Shown here: in pieces, positions 39,503 through 48,519 of the stretch | Layout of the letters: each line of letters opens with the position of its first letter | Position numbering within the stretch: position 1 is the stretch's first letter | NCBI GenBank assembly: GCA_022792535.1 | Contig: JAAWBG010000017.1 | Span: forward strand, 22,347-86,346 | Length of the DNA: 64,000 nt | Direction: 5' to 3' | From: Lachnospiraceae bacterium | GTDB taxonomy: Bacteria; Bacillota; Clostridia; Lachnospirales; Lachnospiraceae | Position numbers and translations under genes: made by a program | Notes under the pieces: model-generated | Told to the model about the DNA's origin: nothing | Databases searched by the model: none | Seen by the model: the letters and a program-made list of their open reading frames with translations, nothing else

Positions 39503-41155
39503 TCAGCCATCATTTCCGGCCTTGTCTCCACCTTCATCCTTGTTCTCATCTTTTTTCTCGTCTTTCTTCTTCTCGTCTTCTTTCTTTTTCTCGTCTTCCT
39601 TCTTCTTTTGCTCTTCTTCTTTCTTCTTCTGCTCTTCTAACTGCTGCTGTTGCGCGGCTGCCGCTGCCTCTGCTGCGGCCTGCTCTTGCTGTCTGGCTGC
39701 TACTGCCGCATCATTCCACTGAGCCGCCGCCGCATTTATGGTTCCTTCATCCTGGGAAGCAACCGCTGCATTCATAGCTGCCGCTGCCTCTCCATTACCG
39801 GAGGCGGTTCCCACAGCAACAATTCTCGGCGACGCCTTGTAAGTACTCTTGTTAAAAATCTCGCGGCTCTGTTCCACGCCGTTTACTGTCACAACTTTCC
39901 AGAGCTGAGCAGTGTAACCTGTATGGGAAGACTGAGTCTGACTGATATATCCAATGGGCTGTCCCGGCGCTGCCTGATACTGGGTTCCCGGTTCTGTCGT
40001 GGATAAAGTCTCACTGACAAAACTTACTTCCCGGTTGGCGTCTCTGGTCTCTTCCCCAAAAATATTGAAATAAATGGATCTGCCTGAAGTATAACCTTCA
40101 ATGTAGATGGGCGCTTTGGTGTTATTGGTAAACTTCAGATCTTTATAAGTTCCTGCAATAGCAGCATCTGCCGAAGGATCCACATAACTTACGATCATAG
40201 AGTGGTTAAAACGCTCCGTCACATCCAGCTCTGCACGAATCACTGCATTATACAATGTGGTGGACACCTGACAGATCCCTCCGCCATAAGTATCTACCGT
40301 TGTTCCATTTTCATAAGAACCTGCCAATTCATATCCGTTTTCCGCATTAAAAGGACTTACTGCTTCATAGACAGAAAAGCTGTCTCCCGGATAGATCACA
40401 GAGCCGTTGATCTTCGCCGCCCCATTTTCTACATTCTTCGAACGTCCTGCCCCGGAACTGGAATAGGAAGTATGGAATCCTCCTAAAAGGTCTTTTACTT
40501 TTCCCAGTTCTTCCTCGGTTCCCTTGGGATCTACTACATCTGCCACAATCTCAACTGCTCCGGATTCTCCCTTCCATTCCATGGAAAAATATTCTTCCAG
40601 AACTTCTACGGATTTTTCCACATTTACGGTAACGCCCTGGCTTCCAGGAATAATGGTGAATCCGCCGTTCTCTCTGGTTAAACCTGCGTCTACTGCCTCT
40701 GTGTTCAAAATCTCTGAATTTGCTTCCAATGCTTTTGCAACTTTCTGCTGATCCACCTGGTACGCAAGCTCATAGACCTTATCCTCATTCTCTAAGTCTT
40801 TCATAGCTTTGTAACGGGTGATCAAATTTCCGCTTTTTCCAAGCCCTGCCGCCTCTGCTAAGATCTCCTGGTTGCTCCAGGTAACTCCCAGCTGAGAAAC
40901 CGGCACCTGGACGGTATTCTTGCCTGCCTGTAAAGTAATGGTCTCGCTCTGCAGTTCTTCCACATATTCTTCCACTGCAGCTTTTGCCTCTTCCTGGGTC
41001 ATTCCTCCTACAGAAATCTCCCCAAAATATACACGCTGTGGTATGGTATCTGTCTCCTTTGGCTCTGCATGGACTGGAATCGTGATCACAGCCGCCAATG
41101 CCAGCGCCAGAAGAATACCGCTGATTGAAAGGTATTTTTTCCAATTCTTCATCAT
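39503..41155 (-). CDS. VanW-family exported protein with low-complexity tail
   Basis: 550-aa cell-envelope protein. Signal peptide or anchor at residues 5-30 (YLSISGILLALALAAVITIPVHA), a peptidoglycan-binding-4-like domain about 35-205 (YFGEISVGGMTQEEAKAAVEEYV), a VanW domain about 225-375 (NVENGAAKINGSVIYPGDSFSVYEAVSPFNAENGYELAGSY..TYGGGICQVSTTLYNA), then a G5-like region. The last 90 residues are Ala/Gln-rich, then a Lys/Glu/Asp repeat (KKKEDEKKKEDEKKK). Role in glycopeptide resistance is not established for this family; a wall-associated function is likely. Confidence 0.88.
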   Translation of the reverse strand: MMKNWKKYLSISGILLALALAAVITIPVHAEPKETDTIPQRVYFGEISVGGMTQEEAKAAVEEYVEELQSETITLQAGKNTVQVPVSQLGVTWSNQEILAEAAGLGKSGNLITRYKAMKDLENEDKVYELAYQVDQQKVAKALEANSEILNTEAVDAGLTRENGGFTIIPGSQGVTVNVEKSVEVLEEYFSMEWKGESGAVEIVADVVDPKGTEEELGKVKDLLGGFHTSYSSSGAGRSKNVENGAAKINGSVIYPGDSFSVYEAVSPFNAENGYELAGSYENGTTVDTYGGGICQVSTTLYNAVIRAELDVTERFNHSMIVSYVDPSADAAIAGTYKDLKFTNNTKAPIYIEGYTSGRSIYFNIFGEETRDANREVSFVSETLSTTEPGTQYQAAPGQPIGYISQTQSSHTGYTAQLWKVVTVNGVEQSREIFNKSTYKASPRIVAVGTASGNGEAAAAMNAAVASQDEGTINAAAAQWNDAAVAARQQEQAAAEAAAAAQQQQLEEQKKKEEEQKKKEDEKKKEDEKKKDEKKDENKDEGGDKAGNDG

Positions 41156-41295
41156 AATCTATCTCTCCTACCCTTAATGCATCGTTAATTCACTACTACC
41201 TAATTCTACCACAAAAATGCAATTTTGCAAGGTGCGAAACCACGAATTTCATTGACAGAATCTCCTGTTTTCTGTATATTATGAACAGGCATTAT

Positions 41296-41403
41296 TCATA
41301 CAAATGCAGACAAAAATACAGATATTACCATAGACGCTACTAAGATCAATGCAATCACTGCTGCAAATGTTTTCTTTGTCTTTGGATTGTGGAAATTTAT
41401 CAT
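41296..41403 (-). CDS. 35-aa single-span membrane peptide
   Basis: MINFHNPKTKKTFAAVIALI continues to a C-terminal hydrophobic stretch: a basic N-terminus followed by one membrane segment (about 13-34). CGGAGGTGAGACTT directly before the ATG is a very strong ribosome site. Length and layout recall the stressosome-linked peptide Prli42, but this is only a resemblance in shape. It lies alone between the VanW gene and a divergent membrane-anchored protein. Confidence 0.6.
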   Translation of the reverse strand: MINFHNPKTKKTFAAVIALILVASMVISVFLSAFV

Positions 41404-41511
41404 AAGTCTCACCTCCGTTTTATTTTTGGAATTCGGATGAAAACGCCAAATTCTGATACGTTACATTTTATTACAAATCACTCTCGTATTCAAGAAAGGA
41501 ATCAGATCATT

Positions 41512-42138
41512 ATGGGAATTCCTATTATTTTTGTATGGACCATCATTTTCATGGCCGTAATCTCCTACAAGCGAAAAAAAGCCGACCGCCAGAGTACAAC
41601 AAAAGAACGAGATTTCTGGGAACGGGAAAATAATGCAAATCTCACCAGAAAACAGGATATCTCCAACCTGGACTATGTAGACTTCACTGGGGTTACTCTG
41701 CCCTTTGCCAAATTTTCCGACGATCTTCTTCGGCAGTGCGAAGAACAGGTTCTAAAATTAAAAGAGGAAAAGATCCTGAACCTGACAGGCGTCAGCAACA
41801 CCGACCTGAAACTGACTTACGGCGCCGCAAATCTGCCTTTGCTAACCAATTACGATCAGAACTTTACTCTGCTGGTGCGTACTCTGAATACCTGGGGCAG
41901 CCGCCTGCAGGAGCTTTCTCATTCCCAGGAAGCGATCACCGTCCTTGCCTTTTCAGTATCTATCGGCAGCGATATCAAAAACACTTATCAGCTTTTGGCC
42001 GAACTCTATCTTCAGGAAGGAGAAACTGCCAAAATCGACGATTTAAAAATCAAGGCTTCCACGCTGAATTCTCTGATGAAGGCTCCGATTCTGTCCACGT
42101 TAGACCGTATTTCTTCCGGGGATTCTTCCATAGGCTGA
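41512..42138 (+). CDS. Membrane-anchored protein of unknown function
   Basis: 208-aa protein starting MGIPIIFVWTIIFMAVISYKRKK: one N-terminal membrane helix then a cytosolic, mostly helical domain with possible TPR-like character (LNTWGSRLQELSHSQEAITVLAFSVSIGSDIKNTYQLLAELYLQEGETAKIDDLKIKAS). AAAGGA lies before ATG 41512; the upstream 41 codons open to 41389 cross the promoter area of the 35-aa peptide and are rejected. Its end overlaps the convergent exonuclease gene by 39 bases. Not recognised as a named family. Confidence 0.75.
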   Translation: MGIPIIFVWTIIFMAVISYKRKKADRQSTTKERDFWERENNANLTRKQDISNLDYVDFTGVTLPFAKFSDDLLRQCEEQVLKLKEEKILNLTGVSNTDLKLTYGAANLPLLTNYDQNFTLLVRTLNTWGSRLQELSHSQEAITVLAFSVSIGSDIKNTYQLLAELYLQEGETAKIDDLKIKASTLNSLMKAPILSTLDRISSGDSSIG

Positions 42139-42837
42139 CAAAATCTTATCTGTAAGTCTGGAAACCTCATTTCTGGTTAAACTGTCTATCTCTACTTTCA
42201 GTTCTATGTTGTGCCATTCCGCCAGTTCTTTTAATTTTCTTTTTTGTCTGGGAGAGGCTGGCCCCTGTTTCTTAACTTTGTACTGCAGCGGCTTCGGTAA
42301 AAAAGCTTCCGGATCTGCCGCGGCAAATTGTCCCTGCAAACGACGAAACAACAATCCTGCCGCTTCTGCATCTTCCAATGCCCGATGGTTCTTTTTTCTT
42401 GGAATCTGCAGATAACCGCACAGATAATCTAAGGTCTTTTTCTCTGCTTCCGGCAGAAATTTCCGGGCCAATTTTAAAGTGTCAACCCCCTCTTTTTCAA
42501 AAGAATAGCCATAATTCACCGAATACTGTTTTAAAAAACTATAATCAAACAAAATATTATGTCCTATCAAGGGAAAACCCTCTGCAAACTCCCGAAATTC
42601 CGTCACTGCCTTTTCTGCCTCGCAGCCCTCTTTCACCATCTCATTGGTGATCCCCGTAAGTTCTGTAATCTCTGGTGAAATCTCCATCCAGGGGTTTACC
42701 AGCCGGTGAAACTGATCCACTGCAATTCCCTCTTCCACTTTGATTCCGCCAATTTCCAGAATCCGGTCCTTTCTGGGATGAAGACCTGTCATTTCCAAAT
42801 CCACTGCCACATAATTTTTCAGCACGTCGGTTTTCAT
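42100..42837 (-). CDS. DnaQ-like 3'-5' exonuclease
   Basis: 245-aa protein with a DEDDh exonuclease domain at residues 8-165: ExoI VAVDLEMTGLHPRKDRILEIGGIKV, ExoII GHNILFDYSFLKQY, ExoIII HRALEDAEAAGLLF. The remaining C-terminal region is basic. It trims DNA or RNA 3' ends, like PolC-type epsilon proteins. ATG 42837 follows AGAGAAGG; the longer frame lies in the nth end. It follows nth directly, suggesting repair or turnover. Confidence 0.9.
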   Translation of the reverse strand: MKTDVLKNYVAVDLEMTGLHPRKDRILEIGGIKVEEGIAVDQFHRLVNPWMEISPEITELTGITNEMVKEGCEAEKAVTEFREFAEGFPLIGHNILFDYSFLKQYSVNYGYSFEKEGVDTLKLARKFLPEAEKKTLDYLCGYLQIPRKKNHRALEDAEAAGLLFRRLQGQFAAADPEAFLPKPLQYKVKKQGPASPRQKRKLKELAEWHNIELKVEIDSLTRNEVSRLTDKILSAYGRIPGRNTV

Positions 42838-42839
42838 TT

Positions 42840-43487
42840 TTACCTTCTCTCTTTTCCTTTTCTGCAGTCTGCCTTGCACAGATCCATGAGAAAACATTCG
42901 CTGCATTTTGGACTTCTGGCAGTGCAGATGCTTCTTCCCAATGTGATAATCTGAATATTGTAGAGAATCCAGTGGTCTTTGGGCAATGCCTTCATCAAAT
43001 CATATTCCACTTTTACCGGGTCCTCTTCTTTGGTCAGCCCCAGCCGTTTGGAAATCCGTTTTACATGGGTATCCACCACCACGCTGGGTTCATTGTAAAT
43101 ATTTCCCCGTATCACATTGGCTGTCTTTCTTCCCACTCCTGGCAGAGAAGTGAGATCCTCCAGACTTTCCGGCACCTTTCCGTCAAATTCTTCCACTAAT
43201 TTTCTGGCGCAGAGGATAATATTTCTGGCTTTGTTGTGATAAAAGCCAATCGAATGAATATCCTGCTCCAATTCTTCTATCTCTGCCGCTGCAAATTTTT
43301 CTAAGGTATCATATTTCTGAAAGAGATCTTTCGTCACAATATTGACCCTGGCGTCGGTACATTGGGCGCTCATAATCACTGCAATCAATAACTGCCAGTC
43401 ATTTTCATGATTCAGATAACAGCGGTACTCCCTGCCATAAGCCTCGTCTAACCGGGCCAAAATCTCTTTTGTTCTCTTTGCTGCCAT
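42840..43487 (-). CDS. nth: Endonuclease III (DNA glycosylase/AP lyase)
   Basis: 215-aa base-excision-repair enzyme removing oxidised pyrimidines. Helix-hairpin-helix LTSLPGVGRKTANVIRGNIYNEPSVVVDTHVKRISKRLGL carries the catalytic Lys and Asp, and C-x6-C-x2-C-x5-C (CTARSPKCSECFLMDLC) is the 4Fe-4S loop. GAAGGAAAAG before the ATG. Confidence 0.96.
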   Translation of the reverse strand: MAAKRTKEILARLDEAYGREYRCYLNHENDWQLLIAVIMSAQCTDARVNIVTKDLFQKYDTLEKFAAAEIEELEQDIHSIGFYHNKARNIILCARKLVEEFDGKVPESLEDLTSLPGVGRKTANVIRGNIYNEPSVVVDTHVKRISKRLGLTKEEDPVKVEYDLMKALPKDHWILYNIQIITLGRSICTARSPKCSECFLMDLCKADCRKGKERR

Positions 43488-43505
43488 TTTCTTTTCCTTC
43501 TTTCA

Positions 43506-45215
43506 TTACCCAAGATTCAACTTTTCTGCCTTGGCCTGTCCCGTCAGAGGATTTTTCTCCTCATAAGAAAACAGATAAAACTGTCTCTCCTTCTGTTTCT
43601 CTGGATAAGCCGAAAGAGACCTGTCCTTTCTGATCTCCTCCATAGGATACCAAAAAGGTTCCAGATGAGAAAGTTTTCCTTTTTTACAATACGTCCGGGT
43701 CACATCTCTATAAGGCGCCAAATCCGGCGCCCAGCTCGGCCGGCTCTTCATGTTTTCCCTATAATACAGATCAAAGGTCAAGGTCTCTTGGTAAAGCTCT
43801 AAATGATCCGGATCTTTTTCTGATACAAATTCCAGCAGGATCTGGCATCTGCGGATACGGGAATGGCTCACAGCCAGAAGATTTTTTCTTTCATAAAATT
43901 GCCCCAGTTCCAAAAACAAATAAAATGGACTCTCCCACGTCAGTTCCAGCACTTTCATGGTCATCTCAAACTGTCCGCTGTTGTAGTACACTTCCAGCAT
44001 CTCTTCCACCAATTTAATCTTCAGCATTTCCTCATAGGAAATCCAGTGGGTGGCCAGCACTTCGTAAGGCGGCTGATCCCGATAAATCAACCCGTATTCC
44101 TTCCTGTGCTGATACAGATAGGAGCCTTTCAGCACTTTCAGAAAACCAAGCTGAAGCTGCTGGGGCTTCCACCGATACACCTGACAGAAAGATCTTGCAA
44201 AGGTCGTAAAATCTTCTTTAGGAAGACCTGCAATCAGATCCAAATGCTGATGGATATTGCCTGCCTGCTGTATTCTTTTCACCCTCTGTTCCAGAAGTTT
44301 GATATCCATGTTCCGGTGGATCTCCTGGATGGTGGGCCCCCAGGTAGATTGCACGCCGATTTCAAACTGAACAAGTCCCGGCCGCATCCTTTCCAGCAGT
44401 GTCAGTTCTTCTTCCGTTAATAAATCTGCCGAGATCTCAAAATGAAAATTCGTAATCCCATTATCATGTTCCAAAAGATAACGCCAGATCTCCACAGCAT
44501 GTTCATGGCTGCAGTTAAAGGTACGGTCCACAAATTTCACCTGGGCTGCTCTGTGATCCAAAAAAAACTGCAGCTCCTTTTTCACGATGGAAAGAGACCG
44601 GAAGCGGAGACTTTTTTCAATAGAAGAAAGACAGTAACTGCAAGAAAAAGGACATCCCCGGCTGGTCTCATAATAGATGATCCTGTTTTGAAATTCCTCC
44701 AGATGTTCATAGCAAAAAGGCAGTTTATCCATAGGCAGGGGCGGCCGCTCAGGAGTCCGAATCAGGTTCCTGTTGTTTTCCCGAAACAGCAAGCCTGCAA
44801 TCTGGGTCAAACCGCTTCTTTCCTCCGCCTCCAGATAATAGCCGCACAGTTCTCGAAAGGTCTCCTCTCCTTCTCCCAGCATCACCCCTGTCACGCCGGA
44901 ATTCTCCTGAAGAAAAAGTTCCGGCTCATAAGAGACTTCCGGCCCGCCGACCCAGACAGCTGTCTGAGGCAGCAGCTTGTGAAGTTCTGCGATCAGTTCC
45001 TGCACATATCTGAAATTCCAAATATAACAAGAAAAACACAGCACATCGGGCTGTTGTTTATAGATTTCCTGCAGAATATATTCCAACCGGTGATTGATGG
45101 TATACTCTTTCAGTTCAAGATAATCCCGATACTTTTCTGCATAAGATCTCAGGCTGTATACCGCCAGATTGGAATGAATGTATTTTGCATTGATGGCAAT
45201 GAGTAAGATTTTCAT
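43506..45215 (-). CDS. B12-binding-domain radical SAM protein (DUF4080 type)
   Basis: 569-aa protein. Residues 1-135 form a cobalamin-binding-like Rossmann domain (ILLIAINAKYIHSNLAVYSLRSYA, VWVGGPEVSYEPE), residues 180-390 a radical SAM barrel with CxxxCxxC in SRGCPFSCSYCLSS, and the C-terminal part matches the DUF4080 arrangement. It should use S-adenosylmethionine and perhaps cobalamin; the canonical DxHxxG cobalamin motif is not evident. Substrate unknown. GGAGG before the ATG. It lies 18 bases upstream of nth. Confidence 0.88.
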   Translation of the reverse strand: MKILLIAINAKYIHSNLAVYSLRSYAEKYRDYLELKEYTINHRLEYILQEIYKQQPDVLCFSCYIWNFRYVQELIAELHKLLPQTAVWVGGPEVSYEPELFLQENSGVTGVMLGEGEETFRELCGYYLEAEERSGLTQIAGLLFRENNRNLIRTPERPPLPMDKLPFCYEHLEEFQNRIIYYETSRGCPFSCSYCLSSIEKSLRFRSLSIVKKELQFFLDHRAAQVKFVDRTFNCSHEHAVEIWRYLLEHDNGITNFHFEISADLLTEEELTLLERMRPGLVQFEIGVQSTWGPTIQEIHRNMDIKLLEQRVKRIQQAGNIHQHLDLIAGLPKEDFTTFARSFCQVYRWKPQQLQLGFLKVLKGSYLYQHRKEYGLIYRDQPPYEVLATHWISYEEMLKIKLVEEMLEVYYNSGQFEMTMKVLELTWESPFYLFLELGQFYERKNLLAVSHSRIRRCQILLEFVSEKDPDHLELYQETLTFDLYYRENMKSRPSWAPDLAPYRDVTRTYCKKGKLSHLEPFWYPMEEIRKDRSLSAYPEKQKERQFYLFSYEEKNPLTGQAKAEKLNLG

Positions 45216-45229
45216 GCTGGCCCTCCATG

Positions 45230-45275
45230 GTCCGTGATCCTGATGTTTTCTACTATAACACCAATGATCACGGAC
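45230..45275 (-). terminator. Hairpin after the ABC exporter operon
   Basis: GTCCGTGATC (45230-45239) pairs with GATCACGGAC (45266-45275) across a 26-base loop, just after the permease stop on the minus strand. No clear T-run. Confidence 0.5.
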
Positions 45276-45287
45276 TGCAATGGCTGA

Positions 45288-46058
45288 CTACAGTCTTTTT
45301 CTGTTAAAACAAAAAACAGATCCTGCCAGATTTACCACAGACCATCCTGCAGTTAGAAGCAGGCTGGGAACATATTCTGAGAATTTCCCGCCCTTTATCA
45401 GCAAATCAGAAGTTTCCATCAGATATAATGGGAGATAGGAATGAAGTTCTGGAATCATCCCTGCCAGATAACACAAGAAAAATACGCCGCCTGCCGCCAG
45501 CAAAACAAAAGAACTGGTTGAAAAAACAGCAGACCAAAATATAATCAGAGAAATCAGCCACATGCCTGTGATATAACAGCCCATGGCAGAAAGAACAACG
45601 TGGGAAACCGTACTGTTATCCCAAAAATATTCATTATATCCATAAGTGACAGCAAACATAACCAGATAACCAAAGGTCCAAAAGACTGCCATTGTCATAT
45701 ATTTTGCCCCTATCATCTTCCAGCGCTTTGCCCCTTTTGTAACCATCTGTATCAAAGTCCCTTTTTGATATTCTTCCGTCAAAATTGAACTGAACAACAG
45801 TAAAAACACAATCAGCGCTATGGGAATATTTTTGTAAAACTGCATCCAGGAAGTCAATGCGCTTACTTCCACGGATTCCACCACCAATCCTGTCTCGGAA
45901 AAACTTTCTGCCATCATTTCCATCATCCAAGGCGTCAATTTTGCAACAGCCGGATTCATAATGCCAAATAAGAAAAACAAGATTATAAAAATCCATAACT
46001 TTCCCGTACGTTTCAAAGCCAGAAATTCTTTTCCAATCAAAGCTGTGACCTGTCTCAT
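45288..46058 (-). CDS. ABC-2 type exporter permease
   Basis: 256-aa membrane protein with six hydrophobic segments and a large extracellular loop between TM1 and TM2 (residues 40-80), then FSSILTEEYQKGTLIQMVTKGAKRWKMIGAKY, the ABC-2 coupling region. Overlaps the ATPase gene by four bases (ATGA). Corresponds by layout to YxlG-type permeases. Confidence 0.88.
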   Translation of the reverse strand: MRQVTALIGKEFLALKRTGKLWIFIILFFLFGIMNPAVAKLTPWMMEMMAESFSETGLVVESVEVSALTSWMQFYKNIPIALIVFLLLFSSILTEEYQKGTLIQMVTKGAKRWKMIGAKYMTMAVFWTFGYLVMFAVTYGYNEYFWDNSTVSHVVLSAMGCYITGMWLISLIIFWSAVFSTSSFVLLAAGGVFFLCYLAGMIPELHSYLPLYLMETSDLLIKGGKFSEYVPSLLLTAGWSVVNLAGSVFCFNRKRL

Positions 46059-46963
46059 TTCCCAATCACCTCCAAGAATAAATCTTCCAGCGTAGGTTCT
46101 GATACTTCCATCCGCTGTACTGCCACCTGATGTTCTGTCAGATACTGCATCATCTTGAACATATTTTGTTTTTCCTGATTCTCAAAGTGCAGAACTCGCT
46201 CCTGTTTCTTTCTGCCTCTTGAAAAGTACGCTGAGAATTCATCTGCTTCCTGTTCCTGATAGAATTCCACTTCTATTTCGCTGCCTTTGTTTTTCCCCAT
46301 TCCCTTCACTTCCTCAATAGTTCCCTGGAGCGCAATCCTTCCCTTATGCAGAAATGCAATCTCATCGCAGATCCGCTCCACATCTGACAAAATATGAGTG
46401 GAAAACAGAACGGTAGTATGTTTTTTTACATCCGATAAAATATCTAAAATTTCTTTCCGTCCCAAAGGATCCAGCGCGGAGGTTGGTTCATCACAGAGCA
46501 GAAGTACCGGATCTCCTAAAAGAGCCTGGGCAATTCCCAATCTCTGTTTCATTCCGCGGGAGAAGCCCTGAATTCGTTTATTACTGTCGAAAAGTCCTAC
46601 CAGATGTAAAAGCTCTTCTACCTTGTCCCTCCTCTTTTCCACAGGCATCCCCGCCATTTTTCCACAGAGCTCAAGGTATTCCCTAGGTGTCATAAATCCA
46701 TAAAATTCCGGCACATCCGGCAGATATCCAATGGACTGACTTGTACCGGTCTGTCCAAAACAAACTTTTTGTCCATTTACAAAGATTTCCCCTCTGTCTG
46801 GACGCAGCAGGCCAAGGATCATTTTCATAGTGGTGGTCTTCCCAGCCCCATTTTGTCCCACAAAGCCAAAGATTTTATGTTCCTCCAGGTTCAGATTCAG
46901 GTCTTCCACCACTTTTTTTGTTCCAAAGGACTTTGATACCTGAGAAAGGGTTAAAACTTCCAT
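46055..46963 (-). CDS. ABC exporter ATP-binding protein
   Basis: 302-aa ATPase: Walker A GQNGAGKTTTMKMILGLL, Q-loop IGYLPDVPEFY, signature FSRGMKQRLGIAQAL, Walker B VLLLCDEPTSALDPLGR, switch LFSTHILSD; C-terminal helper domain. ATG 46963 shares one base with the stop of the upstream PLDc_N gene and follows AGGAGGAG, so the longer frame to 47041 is rejected. Confidence 0.93.
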   Translation of the reverse strand: MEVLTLSQVSKSFGTKKVVEDLNLNLEEHKIFGFVGQNGAGKTTTMKMILGLLRPDRGEIFVNGQKVCFGQTGTSQSIGYLPDVPEFYGFMTPREYLELCGKMAGMPVEKRRDKVEELLHLVGLFDSNKRIQGFSRGMKQRLGIAQALLGDPVLLLCDEPTSALDPLGRKEILDILSDVKKHTTVLFSTHILSDVERICDEIAFLHKGRIALQGTIEEVKGMGKNKGSEIEVEFYQEQEADEFSAYFSRGRKKQERVLHFENQEKQNMFKMMQYLTEHQVAVQRMEVSEPTLEDLFLEVIGK

Positions 46964-47166
46964 CAGCTCTCCTCCTTCCCCAGCAGAAAGTACAACACAG
47001 GGCCGATAAATTCCATTCCCACAATGGTGACAATCAGCCATAACATCCGATTTCCATGTTTGTAATTCTCATGGGTTAAAATATGTCTTAAAGTGATAAA
47101 CAGCAGCAAAAATTCTGCGATAATAAGAGGGATTAAGAATGGCAACATTTCTTTGATTGATTCCAT
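46963..47166 (-). CDS. Small PLDc_N membrane protein (YxlE-like)
   Basis: 67-aa protein with two membrane segments (about 8-28 and 42-62) and an end RMLWLIVTIVGMEFIGPVLYFLLGKEES typical of the PLDc_N domain, as in YxlE of Bacillus subtilis, which precedes an ABC ATPase and permease. Same order here. AAAGGAG before the ATG; coupled to the ATPase gene by a TGATG overlap. Confidence 0.85.
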   Translation of the reverse strand: MESIKEMLPFLIPLIIAEFLLLFITLRHILTHENYKHGNRMLWLIVTIVGMEFIGPVLYFLLGKEES

Positions 47167-47190
47167 AATTTTTCTCCTTTTCTTTGAATT

Positions 47191-48312
47191 TTATGAGTGA
47201 TTAAGGTCCGCGCAGGACCTTAAAATCCTGTGATATTCCGGTTCATCTTTCAAAATCTCAAAAGCCGGATACTCTAAGGTCTGCAGAAAACTTTCCAGCA
47301 CAATCTTTCGGTGGCGGGGCGCATTCCGTCCAAGATCCAATTGGTCAAACCAATCTTCCACAGAGTCAAAATAATCGTCTCCCTGGAGCAGTAATTCTCC
47401 TGCCAGCAGTTTTTTCCCACATGCCCCATATCGTTCTAACTGATCTAATGCTTTCTGAACTTCCCCATAGCTGCAGTAATAAAGAGCCGCCTGATAATAA
47501 AACTGCATCACTGCATTGGGATGAAGGTTTTCTAATTGATAGATTTCAAATAAGACTTCCATCCGCTCTATGGTTGTCTCGCAGGAAGCTCTGTCCTGCT
47601 GGCAGATAGCAAGATAACTTCCGGCCCCTCCTACGATTCCCAGCAAATGCAGCAACATGCTGACCTGGGTGTAACTCTTTGCCTTTTCCTGCTGACTGCT
47701 CATCTGATATGCCTGGATCAAAATGCCTTCCCCATTTGTGGTAAGCCTGCAGGGGTCCAGCATCTCTGCTATATTTTCCACCACCTCCTTTGCCTTTCCC
47801 AGCTGCAGATCTGTCATTGCTTTCAGCATCACCACATCATTACACAGCCGGATCTCCTTGCACTCTTCTGCAACACGGTCGCACAGTTTTGACAAATCTG
47901 ACAAAATCTTTTTCTGACCTTCCGGGTCCGGTTCCAGCATAAAATGATTCAGCCACAGACAGCCAATCTGAAACAGGAAAGGATAACAGGAATAATATTT
48001 CCGAGCCAGCTCCCGGCTTCGTTCCATCACTTCCTCAAAAGGCTGCTCTGCAAATTCAGCCGCCAGCTCCTGATATAGCTTTTGAATCTGTTCTTTACTT
48101 AATTGAGGCTCATAGCCCAAAAGAGTGTCGATGGAAATATCAAAAAACGCCGCCAATTCTGGCAGAATCAAGATATCTGGCAGGCTCTGTCGATTCTCCC
48201 ACTTTGACACAGCCGCTTTTGTAACTCCTATAAATTCTGCCAATTGTTCCTGGGTAATCCCCTTTTCCCGGCGCAGCCTTACAATATTATCTGCAAAATT
48301 GAACGAACTCAT
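47191..48312 (-). CDS. XRE-family regulator with TPR-like C-terminus
   Basis: 373-aa protein. Helix-turn-helix at residues 5-62 (FADNIVRLRREKGITQEQLAEFIGVTKAAVSKWENRQSLPDILILPELAAFFDISIDTLLGYEP), followed by about 300 residues of helical repeats like those of peptide- or metabolite-sensing regulators. Very strong AAGGAGGAG before the ATG. 24 bases upstream of the exporter operon, which it probably regulates. Confidence 0.9.
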   Translation of the reverse strand: MSSFNFADNIVRLRREKGITQEQLAEFIGVTKAAVSKWENRQSLPDILILPELAAFFDISIDTLLGYEPQLSKEQIQKLYQELAAEFAEQPFEEVMERSRELARKYYSCYPFLFQIGCLWLNHFMLEPDPEGQKKILSDLSKLCDRVAEECKEIRLCNDVVMLKAMTDLQLGKAKEVVENIAEMLDPCRLTTNGEGILIQAYQMSSQQEKAKSYTQVSMLLHLLGIVGGAGSYLAICQQDRASCETTIERMEVLFEIYQLENLHPNAVMQFYYQAALYYCSYGEVQKALDQLERYGACGKKLLAGELLLQGDDYFDSVEDWFDQLDLGRNAPRHRKIVLESFLQTLEYPAFEILKDEPEYHRILRSCADLNHS

Positions 48313-48423
48313 ATTGGCTCCTCCTTGCTGTAATTACTTATGTACCTATATGATATCCAGGAATCTCAAAAACTGCAATGGAACTCTAGGATACTTTCTG
48401 AACATAAGTCAACTAACAGGAAA

Positions 48424-48455
48424 CAGCCGCACCAAATAAAAATTTGGTGCGGCTG
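48424..48455 (-). terminator. Strong terminator hairpin after dhaK
   Basis: CAGCCGCACCAAAT (48424-48437) pairs perfectly with ATTTGGTGCGGCTG (48442-48455) over an AAAA loop; TTTCC follows on the minus strand. It lies 64 bases past the dhaK stop. Confidence 0.75.
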
Positions 48456-48519
48456 CTCTTTACATTCACAAAGCATTCCAAGAGGACCCTTCGGTCCTTC
48501 CTTTAGAAGAAGTTCTTCC

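Noticed and set aside
39522..39722. Plus-strand Ser/Phe/Cys repeat open frame
   Set aside because: It is the antisense of the Lys/Glu/Ala-rich tail of the VanW-family protein.
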